Source of the DNA: Lithobates sylvaticus
Lineage: Eukaryota > Chordata > Amphibia > Anura > Ranidae
Direction: 5' to 3'
DNA: 64,000 nucleotides
NCBI GenBank assembly: GCA_028564925.1
Contig: CM053030.1
Coordinates: 268,858,199 to 268,922,198, forward strand
Position numbers and translations under genes: made by a program. Below, piece after piece: positions 11,204-22,798 of the stretch. The notes below the pieces were generated by a model. The model was not told the origin of the DNA, did not search any database, and saw only the letters and a list, made by a program, of their open reading frames with translations. Positions within the stretch are counted from its first letter, which is position 1. The number at the start of each line of letters is the position of its first letter.

Positions 11204-12160
11204 TCATAATGCCTTGGGGTAGTCTTCAGGTATGATCTTTTTTTTGATATCGTTATTCGCCCAACAATACTTTGCGATGTGACCTCCCCTTTTACACAAA
11301 CAACATTTTAGCTCTGGTTTCTCTGCATAGGCCCTTTTTTTAACATCTTGTGCTGGAAATTCGCATTGCTGGATAATATTACTGTGATTGGAATTAACAG
11401 ACTTTACACTTTCATCGTCTGAGGAGTCATCAGAAGTTTCCATTTCAACTCCTGAATCAACTTCAAGCGCAGTTATCACGTTTGTATTTACGTCCCCAGC
11501 ATCAATTCCCATCATAGTAATATGATTTGCAGCAACAATAGTATATGGGTCCTCTTTATGTTCCACTTCTACTTCTGTACACTGAGCATGTGCGGAGGGT
11601 ACCTCCACCATTGCATCTTCGGCTATTGTAGGTTTGGAGGATAAATCCATTATGGCTGCCTGTGTACCCTGTAACTCCTCCTTAAGCATTGCGATAACCT
11701 GCAAATTCTCAGCCTCCCTTTGATTCAAAAAGACGATGCAACCTTCTCTTAACTCACACGTTTTTCCTAATTCCTCCAATCTCTGTTCTAATTCGCATTT
11801 TTCCGTCACTAATTGTTCAATCTGACTACGCGCTTGTGCATCTGCATTTTCAACCCTAATTAATATATCTTTTGTTATATTTTGTAGCTGCTGCATGAAT
11901 TGCTTCCTTTCATCTATCCATTCTGATTCCTTCCGTTCAGAAATGTCTCTAATTTTTAAAAACATGCACATCAAATTTGCTAATCTCTGTTTCCTGCCTT
12001 TTTTTGATTTATTACTTATAAGGCTGTTATGTGTATTACACTGTGTCAAAAGTTCATAAAATTGTTGTGTCAACCCACCTTCTTGTGTAGATTGAAATCT
12101 AATAGCCCCATGTTTAGCGATGAATAGCTCGATGGCCTCCATTGATATGCTAACTAGCAA
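11204..12160 (-). CDS. Gag-like protein of the LTR element fossil
   Basis: The frame of 318 codons looks whole. The middle (about residues 60-170) is rich in Glu, Gln, Leu and Arg and looks coiled-coil-like. An acidic Ser/Asp stretch follows. Near the C-terminus the pattern C-x2-C-x4-H-x4-C (CCLCKRGGHIAKYC) is a retroviral-type zinc knuckle. The frame starts about 700 bases inside the 5' LTR, where gag is expected. A host zinc-knuckle gene is unlikely because the frame sits between the two LTRs. Confidence 0.65.
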   Translation of the reverse strand: MLVSISMEAIELFIAKHGAIRFQSTQEGGLTQQFYELLTQCNTHNSLISNKSKKGRKQRLANLMCMFLKIRDISERKESEWIDERKQFMQQLQNITKDILIRVENADAQARSQIEQLVTEKCELEQRLEELGKTCELREGCIVFLNQREAENLQVIAMLKEELQGTQAAIMDLSSKPTIAEDAMVEVPSAHAQCTEVEVEHKEDPYTIVAANHITMMGIDAGDVNTNVITALEVDSGVEMETSDDSSDDESVKSVNSNHSNIIQQCEFPAQDVKKRAYAEKPELKCCLCKRGGHIAKYCWANNDIKKKIIPEDYPKAL

Positions 12161-12872
12161 CTAGCTACACTGAACAGTTGTTAAGACAATACACACACAG
12201 ATGAACAAACAGATAAGCAACCCCCCACAAGCTGCTCAAAGTCTATTTTTCACCTCTAGTCCCACACAGAAGACCCAAAAACAAAACACAACACAAAAAA
12301 AAAAAAAATACAAAAAATCCGTTTAAACTACGAACTTTTCCAGAAAAGACACTCTTACTGCTGTCTCCTCTTAAATTGCAGGCCACAGTGAACTCCTATT
12401 GGAACTGAGAGCTATCACACTCACATGGGTAACAAAAAACTAAAAATATATAAAAAAATTAAAATAATTCCCACTTTTTTCCTCAGCGCTGTGTGGCTTG
12501 TCCTGTCAATTTATCGATTATATAATATAACCCCAGGGGTGATCATCCCCTTACTCGCCAGTCACAATGACCGGTTACCTGGCCAAACTTACAAACATTT
12601 AACATACATACATATATCAGCCACAGCTCTCACCAGGTTCTACGCGTCCGCTTCACCAATGAGATCTTTCACAGAATTTTCATGACCATCCAAGCGTGGT
12701 TTCAGAATTCGCGAGCCAGCGCCAATCTTGTCCACACTAGAGACGATTTTCCGTTCTGGATGTTTGAGGGTTTGTGTTAATGAGACTCGAAACAAAGAAA
12801 AATGCCTTAGGTTTGTGAATCCAATGCAGAAAAAAAACGATATTCTGTTTGTCTCAATCTATGGGTGCCAAA

Positions 12873-13277
12873 TGTGGGATTTGATAATGATTGTAGAAAA
12901 CGATATACTACTACAATCTAGATATTATCTCATCTCTATGCATTAACTTTGTTTAGTCTCTGTAGATTAGTCAGTTAAACCTATGAGCGCATGCTACTGT
13001 TAATATCACAATAATACGAGGTTAGCTATGAAGCCAAACACACGGCTAGGAATAATCAAATATTATTTATTTCCCAATAATCAAGAACGCTAACATAAAG
13101 TATTAAAAGACATTACAATATCACAAAGCTTACAATCAAATTCCCAGCAAAACAGGAAGAGGAGCTCTCTGCGAATCTTACCAAGCTCACTCATTCAAAC
13201 TCCCACACCCACTCAAAGTCACCCCCCCTTTGCCTTTCAGGTATCCATAGCGACCTTATAGTAACCGTCTAATTACA
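12873..13277 (-). repeat. LTR (5' LTR of the minus-strand element)
   Basis: Starts TGTGGGATTTG on the + strand and ends CTAATTACA, matching 6470-6986. On the minus strand it is followed by TTTGGCACCCATAG, a plausible primer-binding site whose tRNA I could not assign. Confidence 0.8.
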
Positions 13278-14841
13278 CATTTTTTTTGTAAATATTTTCT
13301 GTGACAACACTGAAAAAAAGAATATTTTTTGTAAATTTTGCTACTACAATGTAAAGTAGGGAGTTTACAGCTTGTATAACAGTGTACATTTGCTGTCCCC
13401 TCAAAATAACTCAACACACAGCCATTAATGCCTAAACCGCTGGCATCAACAGTGAGTACACCCATAAGTGAAAATGTCCAACTTGAGCCCAAAGTGTCAA
13501 TATTTTGTGTGGTCAACATTATTTTCCAGCACTGCCTTTACCCTCTTGGGCATGGAGTTCACCAGAGCTTCACAGGTTGCCACTGGAGTCCTCTTCCACT
13601 CCTCCATGACGACATCACGGAGTTGGTGGATGTTAGAGACCTTGCACTCCTCCACCTTCCATTTGAGGATGCCCCACAGATGCTCAATAGGGTTTAGGTC
13701 TGGAGACATGGTTGGCCAGTCCATCACCTTTACCCTCAGCTTCGATAGCAAGGCAGTGGTCATATTGGAGGTGTGTTTGGGGTCATTATCATGTTGGAAT
13801 ATTGCCCTGCGCCCCAGTCTCTGAAGGGAGGGGAATCATGCTCTGCTTCAGTATGTCACAGTACATGTTGGCATTCATGGTTCCCTCAATGAGAACTGTA
13901 GCCCCAGACCATGACACTCCCACCACCATGATTGACTGTAGGCAAGACACACTTGTCTTTGTACTCCTCACCTGGTTCCCGCCACACACCCTTGACACCA
14001 TTTGAACCAAATAAGTTTATCTTGGTCTCATCAGACCACAGAATATGGTTCCAGTAATCCATGACCTTAGTCTGCTTGTCTTCAGAAAACTGTGGGCTTT
14101 CTTGTGCATCATCTTTAGAAGAGGCTTGCTTCTAAGACAGCAGCCATGCAGACCAATTTGATGCAGCGTGCAGCGTATGGTCTGAGCACTGACATGCTGA
14201 CCCCCACCACCCCTTCAACCTCTGCAGCAATGCTGGCAGCACACATACGTCGATCTCCCAAAGACAACATCTGGATATGACGCCAAGCAAGTGCACACAA
14301 TATCTTTGGTCAACCATGGTGAGGCCTGTTCTGAGTGGAACCTGTCCTGCTAAACCGCTGTATGGTCTTGGTCATCGTGATGCAGCTCAGTTTCAGGGTC
14401 TTGGCAATATTTTTATAGCCTACTGTAGGCCATCTTTATGTAGAACAACAATTTTTTTATTCTGATCCTCAGAGTTCTTTGCCATGAGGTGCCATGTTTA
14501 ACTTCCAGTGACCAGTATGAGTGAGTAAGAGCGATAACACCAAATTTAACACACCTGCTCCCCATTCACATCTGAGACATTGTAACACTAACGAGTCACA
14601 TGACACCGGGAGGGAAATTTGCTAATTGCGGCCAATTTATACATTTTCAATTAGGGGTGTACTCGCTTTAGTTGCCAGTGGTTTCGACATTAATGGCTGT
14701 GTGTTGAGTTATTTTGAGGGGACAGCAAATTTACACTGTTATACAAGCTGTACACTCACTACTTTACATTGTAATTTCTTCAGTGTTGTCACATGAAAAG
14801 AATAAAATATTTACAAAAATGTGAGGGGGTATAATACTGTA
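13278..14841 (-). mobile_element. Tc1 transposon, defective (family with ACTTTTGTGAGATACTGTA ends)
   Basis: The right end runs through CAGCAAATTTACACTGTTAT to ATAATACTGTA at 14841. The left end is cut by the LTR at 13277. On the minus strand the transposase is readable in pieces. At 13763-13497 it has SPDLNPIEHLWGIL with the catalytic Glu, then EEWKRTPVATCEALVNSMP. The central part lies at 14010-13789 and the DNA-binding part around 14300-14115. Frames change between the pieces, so it is inactive. The copy at 48069-49704 is the same family. Confidence 0.85.
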
Positions 14842-15682
14842 TACAATTCACATAAACACCCCCCAAAAAAATCACAACTTTACTATAGTATAGTGCTGAT
14901 GTATGCTGCAGTGCTGCCCAGAGACCATTTAACTTTCTATCTCTGCACCAAAAGAGCGTAAACTCTTATGTCCCCAGCACAGTCACCCATATTTTTATTT
15001 TGTTTATTGAATGAATGACAAAAATATACATTCACATCAGTCACTGCTTCCAGTGAGCTTACAATCTAAGGTCCTACCTCAGAGGTATGCATATTTACTA
15101 GGGCCAGTTTAGATATGAACCCACAAGCATTTGGAGCATGGGAGGAAATCCATGCAAGCACAGAGAGAACATGGAAACTCCATGTAGATAGTGTCCCAGT
15201 CGGGATTTAAACCAATGACCCAAGTGTTATAAGACAGAAGTGCTATCCACTAAGCCACTATGCTAGAGAATCAAAATACTGACCCATTCATTTTGGTCCT
15301 GAACTCGCGGCCAGCGTGGTATTTTCTCCATGTCAGACCACACAGCTCAACTCGAGAATTAATCCGATGACAAGAGCTGATCAGAGATCTATACTGTGAT
15401 TGGAATACTAAGTGCGTTTTGCTGATCAGTAATGAGAGGTAACTACTAGTGGTGAGTGAGGTGGCATGAGGGGAGTGAGTCGCACCTATTTCACAAGTGG
15501 TAATTTGAAGTGAACTACAAGCAATAATTGATGGACTTTTTATTAATATTGGATGGAAATTGATAGCTTTTTACCTATATTTTATGCACTTCTATCACTG
15601 GGAAGTGGTTGCTCTTTTCAATTTGCCTATTAAGTTAAGCGCTGGAGTGATTTTAGATATTTATTCTATATAAGGTTTACTC
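14842..15682. other. Intronic stretch with a SINE-like tail repeat
   Basis: About 14990-15270 carries the repeat described separately. The rest (15271-15682) shows no recognisable feature. Confidence 0.5.
14990..15270 (+). repeat. Vertebrate interspersed repeat (GGAGGAAA...GAGAACATG...AACTCC type)
   Basis: The order of blocks GAGCTTACAATCTAAGGTCC, GGAGCATGGGAGGAAATCC, GAGAGAACATGGAAACTCC and CTATCCACTAAGCCAC is that of an old repeat common in fish and amphibian genomes. Family name uncertain. Confidence 0.5.
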
Positions 15683-15685
15683 TTA

Positions 15686-16066
15686 TGCCCCGTACACACG
15701 GTCAGATATTCCGATAGAAAAAGTCTGATCGGATTATGTTGTCGGAAAATCTGATCGCATGTGGGCTCTAGCGGGATTTTTCCGTCGTAAATCGAGAGAA
15801 GAATCTAAAATTTCTCCGACAACAAAATCCGATCACACTTTTTCTGATCGTGTGTAAAGAATTCCGAAGTGCCGAAGAAATTTGGAGACGAAAGCTATTG
15901 GCTACTGGCCTCTACGTAAGTCCCGTTGTGCGTTTTATACATCACCTCGTTCAGAACGATCAGATTTTCCGCCAACTTTGTCCGACTGTGTGTGTGCAAC
16001 ACAAGTTTCGGCCAAAATCCGTCGGAAAAAATCCGACGGATTTTATGGTCGTAATGTCCGACCATG
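15686..16066. mobile_element. Harbinger-type MITE (CCGTACACACGG ends)
   Basis: It starts after TTA with TGCCCCGTACACACGGTC. The interior is rich in TCCGAC, TCGGA and GATCGGA words in both orientations. It is the same kind of element as 40589-40999, but the right terminus is incomplete. Confidence 0.6.
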
Positions 16067-16750
16067 GAATATACTAGGAATAATAAATATCATGCAACTG
16101 TCCAAACACAGTTTTTTTTTTTGAAAGAGGTGCTACAGTGAAATACCCTGAGATGTGGTATGCAGGGATCTAAGATACAAACCAAGCTGCAGGCATCTCA
16201 TGAAATTTCGTTTGGACAGTTTATAGTAGCTTTGATCATAGTCTGCCCTGATGGGAAAAGTTTATTGCTGAATTGGCCTTTCTCAATCAAACTACACAAT
16301 TAGGAGTCTGTAGAACTGTAAAGTTCTATGAAGAGTGAGGATCCCAGAACAGGGACCATAAGGATTAGAGTAGGTGATAAGCTGATTGACCTGAAGAGGG
16401 TCTTGGATATATTGACTCTATTGCCTACTAGTGAATGGGAAGTTATCTGACGTGAGCTTGGGGCAGAGGTGTATACCCATGGCGAACCTTCAATTGGAAA
16501 TGGGAACAAAAGACTGTTCCAATCTGATCAATAGTTTTCTAACTTTGTTTTTATGTATTTTTTTATTATGGTTTTCTAACGCTGCTGCTTCTGGACAAGT
16601 GTTTTGTTTTTTTAGCTGCCTTTAAAAGCCTCTGCCACTAAACGCTGCTAAAAGCCTATGTGTACTTGGACACATAAGCTAACATGCAGGGGAGTTTAGA
16701 GCCTGCACAGTCTCTGAGCCCTACCACTCCTACATGAGTCCCCTCCTTGG

Positions 16751-16930
16751 TGGCCTTTTGGGCATTTTTATGGCACATGCGGCCCTCATTGCCTTTCTAC
16801 CATCTCCCCTGCACAAATCTACGATCCTGTGGCCTTTTTTGGGCATTTTTTTTTTTTTTTTTTTTTTTTTGGCACATGCGGCCCTCATTGCCTTTCTACC
16901 ATCTCCCCTGCACAAATCTACGATCCTGTG
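16751..16930. repeat. Tandem duplication split by a T run
   Basis: A unit beginning TGGCCTTTTGGGCAT and running through ACAAATCTACGATCCTGTGG occurs at 16751-16829 and 16830-16930. The second copy has an expanded T run near 16846-16870. Both copies are otherwise nearly identical. Confidence 0.8.
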
Positions 16931-17279
16931 GACACTACCAGGGTTCATTACAGTGACCTGGTCACATACAGCATTAATCCTTCCTGATATGGCAGATTTG
17001 TTTCATCCCTGTGTATTCTCTGGGGCTGTTCACTTCACTGGGTATAGGAGAGGGTTTACATCCACTTTGAGGTTACCATTTTGGTCCTTGTTGACGCAGT
17101 TCGTACATGACTAAACTTGGAGCTGCCTGAGTTGTCTACACCTAAAGTTATCAGCCTGCTTCACATTCCACTATCACTAGATGGATACAACAACTCACCA
17201 TTTAAGCCTGTGACCTCAAAGTACAGGTTCCATCTTTTCCCGTCAAAGTACACACCACCAGATTAGTTAGTACTTCATG

Positions 17280-17420
17280 GACCTTTCAACATTAGGCACC
17301 TGTTTCTCAGATTTGCAGAGCTGCCACCTGGTCTTCTATTCACACCTTGTTTTACAAGGTGGATATCCAGGGCTCAATGGTGTCAGTTTCAGTCCTCCTG
17401 TCGTATTTAGTGGGCAGTAC
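17280..17420 (+). mobile_element. Possible DIRS-type (tyrosine recombinase) retroelement remnant
   Basis: One frame reads SQICRAATWSSIHTLFYKVD, resembling the C-terminal end of DIRS-type recombinases (R-A-A-T-W-S-S-x-H-T). It is short and broken. Neighbouring bases 17020-17080 look like the end of a different repeat (GGGTTTACATCCACTTTGA). Confidence 0.35.
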
Positions 17421-18018
17421 GACCCATTGAATGTGTGACCACATGCAAAGCAAGAACGTGGTTGTGGTGCAGACCTGTCAAATGTCTTCAAAAAAGCTAT
17501 CCACCGCATATTGATTTTCAGAATGTTAGGCTTGTTTAAATGAACCCTAAAAATGTTGGTTACTGTGCGCTTGTTAGCCTTTTGTTGCTGTGTTGCCTAC
17601 TGCTCATTTGGACTGCTCTTGGACGACCCAATGATCCTGAAATCGGAAGTAAACTACCTGAGAACCACAAACTCAAAACCCTATTTAATTCATTTTTATA
17701 CTTCAAAGCAAAGTCACCTATCCATGGCTCTATGCTTTATTTTGTTGAGAAAACACCTTGAAAAACACCCCTAGCATTTCTAGCTGCAGCCATCTTGGTA
17801 AGGGCAGATGATTCATGTAGCATTTACTTTCTGGAATCCATCAAGCTCAAGCAAGCAGGCAAGTTTTTAACTTGCACCTACAAGTTAGCCCATAATAAGG
17901 CTTACCTGTAGTTAGTGAATGTCTCCTAAACTTGCAGTGTTTAGGCGATATTCACACTTGAAGCAGCTAGTAAAGTCACCGACACATGCGCGCTGCACTC
18001 TGAATTGACATTATTTTT
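17421..18018. other. Intronic stretch with part of a hairpin repeat
   Basis: 17540-17761 holds a 73-codon frame with a hydrophobic N-terminal run (CALVSLLLLCCLLLIW) but no family likeness, so it is not called as a gene. 17871-18000 is a copy of the hairpin repeat also seen at 43486 and 51380. Confidence 0.45.
17871..18000. repeat. Hairpin repeat with GGCTTACCTGTAG, copy 1
   Basis: CACCTACAAGTTAGCC and GGCTTACCTGTAG form a diverged hairpin, followed by GTCTCCTAAAC and GACACATGCGCGC. The same order occurs at 43486-43610. Confidence 0.55.
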
Positions 18019-18211
18019 CTTTTCCAATCATTTTTATTGAGATATTTAACAAAGTGTAAGAATCGACAGGTACATCAACATCTGATATTGTTCATAAATT
18101 GCATATCAGGTAACATATATATAGAACATGGTGAAACAGTATATTTTCCTTTTTGAGCAAATTACTTAACATGAGGGATTAATAAACCATAATGTCAAGT
18201 CATTGTAGATA
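18019..18211 (-). mobile_element. LINE-type insertion (L1-like 3' tail), short
   Basis: The insert is flanked by an 18-bp duplication (TGAATTGACATTATTTTT at 18001-18018 and 18212-18229). On the minus strand it ends with CTCAATAAAAATGATTGG, a polyadenylation-signal tail like that of frog L1 copies. No coding sequence is present. Confidence 0.65.
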
Positions 18212-18504
18212 TGAATTGACATTATTTTTAATGGCACCCCAAATGCAGATAGCAGGCTTGTGTTTTGTTGCACATTTCGCTGAGCGCCTTTGCTGCTTTT
18301 GTCTTGCGTAGGGCACAAATATATCATACAATGTATGTCATAATAATGTCATACAGCGCATGCGCCAGATGAGCCGCATGACGTGATGCACTCTATTTTG
18401 TGCATTCGCAGTACAACTATATTGCAAGCTAATCCCAGGCATACATTTTCATAAACGGCGGTGCAGGAGCACAGGCAGCAGAAAGGCAACCTGAAAAGAA
18501 CTAA

Positions 18505-18757
18505 GGCTGGGTTCACACCGCAGCACGGAGCGGCTCACAGCAGAGGTCCGGTGCGTTCCCATTCACTGTTTCAGGTCTGATTTTGGGCTGAATTCGGACC
18601 TGAAACGGTGCAGAAGACACACAGGACTCCTGTGCAATTCACACCGGAGCCGCTCCAGAGATGTGTGAACCGGCTCCATAGAGAGAGAGGCGGCTACAGT
18701 CTCCTGACATGCAAATTGGATGCGGGGAAACCTATTTGCAATAGTGTGAACCCAGCC
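18505..18757. mobile_element. Harbinger-type MITE (GGCTGGGTTCACAC ends)
   Basis: Perfect terminal inverted repeats GGCTGGGTTCACAC and GTGTGAACCCAGCC are flanked by TAA on both sides (18502-18504, 18758-18760), the three-base target of the PIF/Harbinger group. The length is 253 bp. Confidence 0.8.
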
Positions 18758-18810
18758 TAAAACAGAAGGAGAATCTGCACAGAGGTATGTGAGTGTACTT
18801 GTTTAGGTAC

Positions 18811-19034
18811 ACTGGGGGTTATTTACTAAAGGCAAATCCACTTTGCACTACAAGTACAAAGTGCACTTGGAAGTGCAGTCGCTGTAGATCTGGGGGGGAC
18901 ATGCAAGGAAAATAAAAAACAGCATTTTAGCTTGCACATGATTGGATAATAAAATCGTCAGAGCTTCCCCTCATTTCAGATATTCCCCTCAGATTTACAG
19001 CGACTGCACTTCCAAGTGTAAATAACCCCCCACT
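18811..19034. mobile_element. MITE (GGGGGTTATTTAC ends)
   Basis: Inverted ends ACTGGGGGTTATTTAC and GTAAATAACCCCCCACT bound a core where TGGAAGTGCAGTCGCTGTA recurs as its complement TACAGCGACTGCACTTCCA. Non-coding. Confidence 0.7.
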
Positions 19035-19383
19035 GTTTCATATATACTGTATATATTCTCTTTTTTTAAAAGAGTGGGCTGGGGTGGTCCTCTTTAAGTC
19101 ATTGTCTAGGGCTAGTCAGCTGATCCTCCTCCCTTGTCCCAGAAGTGATTCAGTAGCCTTCTGTGACAGACCTTGCCGGGACAGAGGCTGTTGGAGGGGA
19201 CTGAATGCGAGCCTATTGCCTTGCGATTATGGGCCCTGGCATTTGGGGGAACGGTGCTCTTTGTGAGCTGTATGCCTGGGGACCCCTGAGCTGGTGTTAC
19301 TTGGATTCAGGCCCATTCCGCCCCCCCAAGACACATAGACACTGTATATGTATATGCCATATTAGCAATACACTGGATCACAC

Positions 19384-19811
19384 TGTTGGGACACAAGCTG
19401 TCAGATGCTAATGTCATCAACTCCAGCCACCTGTCTGTTGTGTAACTGAGTCTAGTCTGGCTTGTAAGAGTATTCCACACATTGTTGTTTGTGCTACCTA
19501 ACCCTGTATTGATGTTTATGGTAATATGTATTGAATAGTCATTCAGTGAGCTAGGAGCCTTAAAGTCTTACCCTGAAAAGTCTTCTCTCAGTCAACTAGT
19601 CTGGGTCAATGATTAGATAATTAGCTCATGCTAATTAGGTTAGGTTTTAGTCATCCGGCTGTATATAGTTGTGTGACATCTCAAATAAAAGGTATTCCTG
19701 ATGTACTCCCACACTGGTGTTGTCTGGTGACTGGGTGGGCTAAAGGGTCTTGGATTGTGTGGTACCGGACAGAGGAAGCATTTACGGCGGACATCTTGAG
19801 TACGGGGTGCG
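19384..19811 (+). mobile_element. Solo LTR-like fossil
   Basis: It is flanked by TCACAC on both sides (19378-19383, 19812-19817) and starts TGTTGGGACACAAG. A GTATATAG box near 19660 and AATAAA near 19684 look like an LTR promoter and polyadenylation signal. No internal region accompanies it. The right terminus is not a standard CA, so the boundary is approximate. Confidence 0.45.
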
Positions 19812-19834
19812 TCACACCTTCCTAATGTAAATAT

Positions 19835-20637
19835 ATAGAGAGCAGGATCTTAGAAGCTCTGAAAAGGGGCAGCAGAGGTAGTAAAGCTGCTGAGATGACT
19901 TAAAGGACTTTAGTGTTTCTGCTGTGGATTTTACAACACATTGCTCCACATTGGCTACAGCTACTAAGGTTGAGGTGGAGGCTTACTTTAAAGTTAATTT
20001 CCTACTTGTAAAAAATATGTAGAAACTTGAAAGTCCATAGTCTACATGTAGTTACATTTTCTCACTCTGACAATTCATTCTACCCCTGATATGAGCCATT
20101 AGCACTTATCCCTTTCATTCCAATAACCATTGTGCCTGACCTCTAATATCAAACAAAACCATTTTATGTACTCTCATACTATGCTGGCAGCCTCTGTATA
20201 GAATCCTCCAACTTGAGGTAACAACTCTGTACTGAAATATACCAGGGTCATGCTGAGAAGCCAAAACTAGGCATATGACTGTAGTAATAAGGATATAGCA
20301 GGCAGTTCAGTCTGCCTTCACTTATTAACATTTTTTTTGTAAAAAAGTGGCATAGTAATACTAGTGACAAAGGTAATAATAACCATTTAAACCATTTCTA
20401 AACCATTTTGGTAATGTAAATGATCAATCTAAAACACTGAGATTTGAAATAATAATTTCACTGATTGACCTGTGGCTTGCATCTCATCATGCACATATAT
20501 AGGCAAATTAATACAATTAAGAGTGCATCTTCACATTATGATTTGCTAATCCAGTGGGACTATAGTGAATCAAGAAAGAAAATGCTTCCAGGTTCAGTGC
20601 TGTGTCTTCCTTTCTATCCTGCCAGTTTCCAGGCTGT
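19835..20637. other. Intronic stretch without recognised features
   Basis: Unique-looking A/T-rich sequence; no coding likeness or repeat structure seen. Confidence 0.5.
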
Positions 20638-21646
20638 TTAACCGCTTTCCGCCCGCCTCACGCCGAAATACGTCGGCAGAATGGCACGGCTGGGCAAAAC
20701 CACGTACCGGTACCTGGCCCTTTAAGAGCCCAGCCGTGGGTCACGCGCGCGCCGGCGGCGGCGTGCCTTCGCGACCCGGTCGGGAGCTCCGTGACCACGG
20801 CCGTGGGACCAGCGGACCCAATCGCCGCTGGTGTCCCGCGATCGGGTCACAGACCTGCAGAACGGGGAGAGGTCTGTGTAAACAAACCTCTCCCCGCGCT
20901 TCCTACACTGCCTGTCACTAATCGGCTGTTCCCTGTCATCTGGAAAGCTGATCAGTGACGTCAGACGTCAGCCCCGCCCCCTAATGTAAAAAAAACACAC
21001 ACGTCACAGTCCATAACCCCTCCCCGCCCCCTAGTGGTTAACTCTTTCACTGCCAGTGTCATTTATACAAGAATCAATGCATTTAAATAGCATTGATTGC
21101 TGTATAAATGACAATGGTCCCAAAAATGTGTCAAAAATGTCTGTGTCCTCCATAATGTCGCAGTCACAATAAAAATCGCTGATCGCCGCCATTACTAGTA
21201 AAAAAAAAATATTTATAAAAATGCTATAAAACTATCCCCTATTTTGTAAACGCTATAACTTTTGCGCAAACCAATCAATAATCGCTTATTGCGATTTTTT
21301 TTACCAAAAATATGTAGAGGAATACGTATCGGCCTAAACTGAGGAAAAAAAATGTTTTTTTATATATATTTGGGGGATATTTGTTATAGCAAAAAGTAAA
21401 AAGGAATGCGTTTTTTTTTTTTCAAAATTGTTGCTCTTTTTTGTTTATAGCGCAAAAAATAAAAACCGCAGGGGCGATCAAATACCACCAAAAGAAAGCT
21501 CTATTTGTGGGAAAAAAAGGACGCCAATTTTGTTTGGGAGCCACGTCGCATGACCGCGCAATTGTCAGTTAAAGCGACTCAGTGCCGAATCACAAAAAGG
21601 GGCCTGGTCCTTTGGCTGCAAATTGGTCCGGGGCTGAAGTGGTTAA
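20638..21646. mobile_element. TTAA-bounded non-autonomous element, about 1 kb
   Basis: It lies between TTAA at 20638-20641 and 21643-21646. The left end reads CCGCTTTCCGCCCGCC and the right end GGGGCTGAAGTGG. It has a GC-rich left third and an A/T-rich right half containing AACTTTTGCGCAAACC, ACCAAAAATATGTAGAGG and CCACCAAAAGAAAGCTCT. The two 118-codon frames in the GC-rich part come from base composition only. Confidence 0.75.
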
Positions 21647-22454
21647 AGGTTTTAAACATTCAGTGTCTCACCTTTTATTATTAGAGGGCATTGAAACTTT
21701 AAATGAGGCAAATCACTTCAAAATATAATAGTACACATGATTGCTCTCTTTGTTTGCATATATATTTAGGATTGAGGCTCATTACTCGTGGTGCTGCAGG
21801 CCACATCTTTTTTTTTTTTTTTCTATTAGAGAGCATCATTATTTTTTACATTTTTCTGTATTTTTTTTTCTATTAGAGAGCATCATGGCTTCTCATTGCT
21901 TTTGTACCTAAATTTGCTCACTTATTGAATATTTAGTGCATTTTAGTGATTTTTTTTTTTTTTTTTTGGACACTTGGGGGCTGATATACTAAAATCAAAT
22001 TGACATGTTGCAAGGGGATTTTTCCTTAGCTTAGTGAGTGAGGGGAAACTCTTGGACGTTCTTTCATCCAATCATGTGCAAGCACTGAACTGGCACATTT
22101 ATCTATCTGTGCAAGAAAGAAGCAGTGACCAGACCTGAGCCATTTCTGGACTCTACTTCGCATTGTATTCAGGTAGTCATGTTCATGGCATGTTGTTTCC
22201 TGCACTACACCATGGTTACGAACTTAACCAGAATCACACTTGCTTAATGCTTTAAACTCATATACCCCATGTTATCAATTGTGCTTACAGCAAACTCATA
22301 AACATATTTAACTGGATAAATGAAAACTGATTAAGGCAATAACAATAGTTGATAACATTGAAAGGTGACTCTTCTGACTCATCTCACTCAGTAGCTTTAT
22401 TCTCAATTATAAGACAGAAACACAGTTCATTGGGAAGGTAATTCAACATCTGAA
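21647..22454. other. Intronic stretch with minor repeats
   Basis: TTTCTATTAGAGAGCATCAT occurs twice about 49 bp apart (21817 and 21866 areas). 21968-22110 (GGGGGCTGATATACTAAAAT, then CATCCAATCATGTGCAAG) looks like one side of a MITE related to 18811-19034. Confidence 0.45.
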
Positions 22455-22709
22455 AATGGCTAATTGGACCCAATTTGGACATTTTCACTTAGGAGTGTAC
22501 TCACTTTTGTTGCCAGCGGTTTAGACATTAATGGCTGTGTGTTGAGTTATTTTGAGAGGACAGCAAATTTACACTGTTATACAAGCAGTGCACTCACTAC
22601 TTTACATTGTAGCAAAGTGTAATTTCTTCAGTGTTGTCACATGAAAATATATAATTAAATATTTACCGAAGTATGAGGGGTGTACTCATTTTTGTGAGAT
22701 ACTGTATGT
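22455..22709. mobile_element. Tc1 terminal-repeat fragment
   Basis: The right terminus of the same Tc1 family as 13278-14841 and 48069-49704: GGCTAATTGGACCC, TTTTGTTGCCAGCGGTTTAG, then TTTTTGTGAGATACTGTA. No transposase part remains. Confidence 0.8.
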
Positions 22710-22798
22710 AACAAATATAGCAAAATCCTCCCACTGGTATATTTAACACACACAAAAAGAGCCAATAAGGTAGAGTCATTGTTGGGCTTATATACACT

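Larger units (their letters stand above)
6470..13277 (-). mobile_element. LTR retroelement fossil (gag-like frame plus env-like region), minus strand
   Basis: Two direct repeats beginning TGTGGGATTTGATAA and ending GTCTAATTACA bound this 6.8-kb element. Going along the minus strand: LTR at 13277-12873, a possible primer-binding start TGGCACCC just inside it, a gag-like frame at 12160-11204, a long A/T-rich tract, an env-like area around 9000-7560, and the second LTR at 6986-6470. No pol-like region was recognised, so the element is broken. Shared LTR segments look almost identical, which points to a young insertion. No matching target duplication was seen; the right LTR abuts a Tc1 copy. Family: ERV/LTR-type, not resolved further. 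Confidence 0.75.

Noticed and set aside
17540-17761. 73-codon frame with a signal-anchor-like N-terminus
   Set aside because: No family likeness; a second frame of the same length overlaps it, and the surroundings are repeat remnants.
20565-20958. Two 118-codon frames
   Set aside because: Produced by the GC-rich part of a non-coding TTAA-bounded element; two frames are open at the same place.
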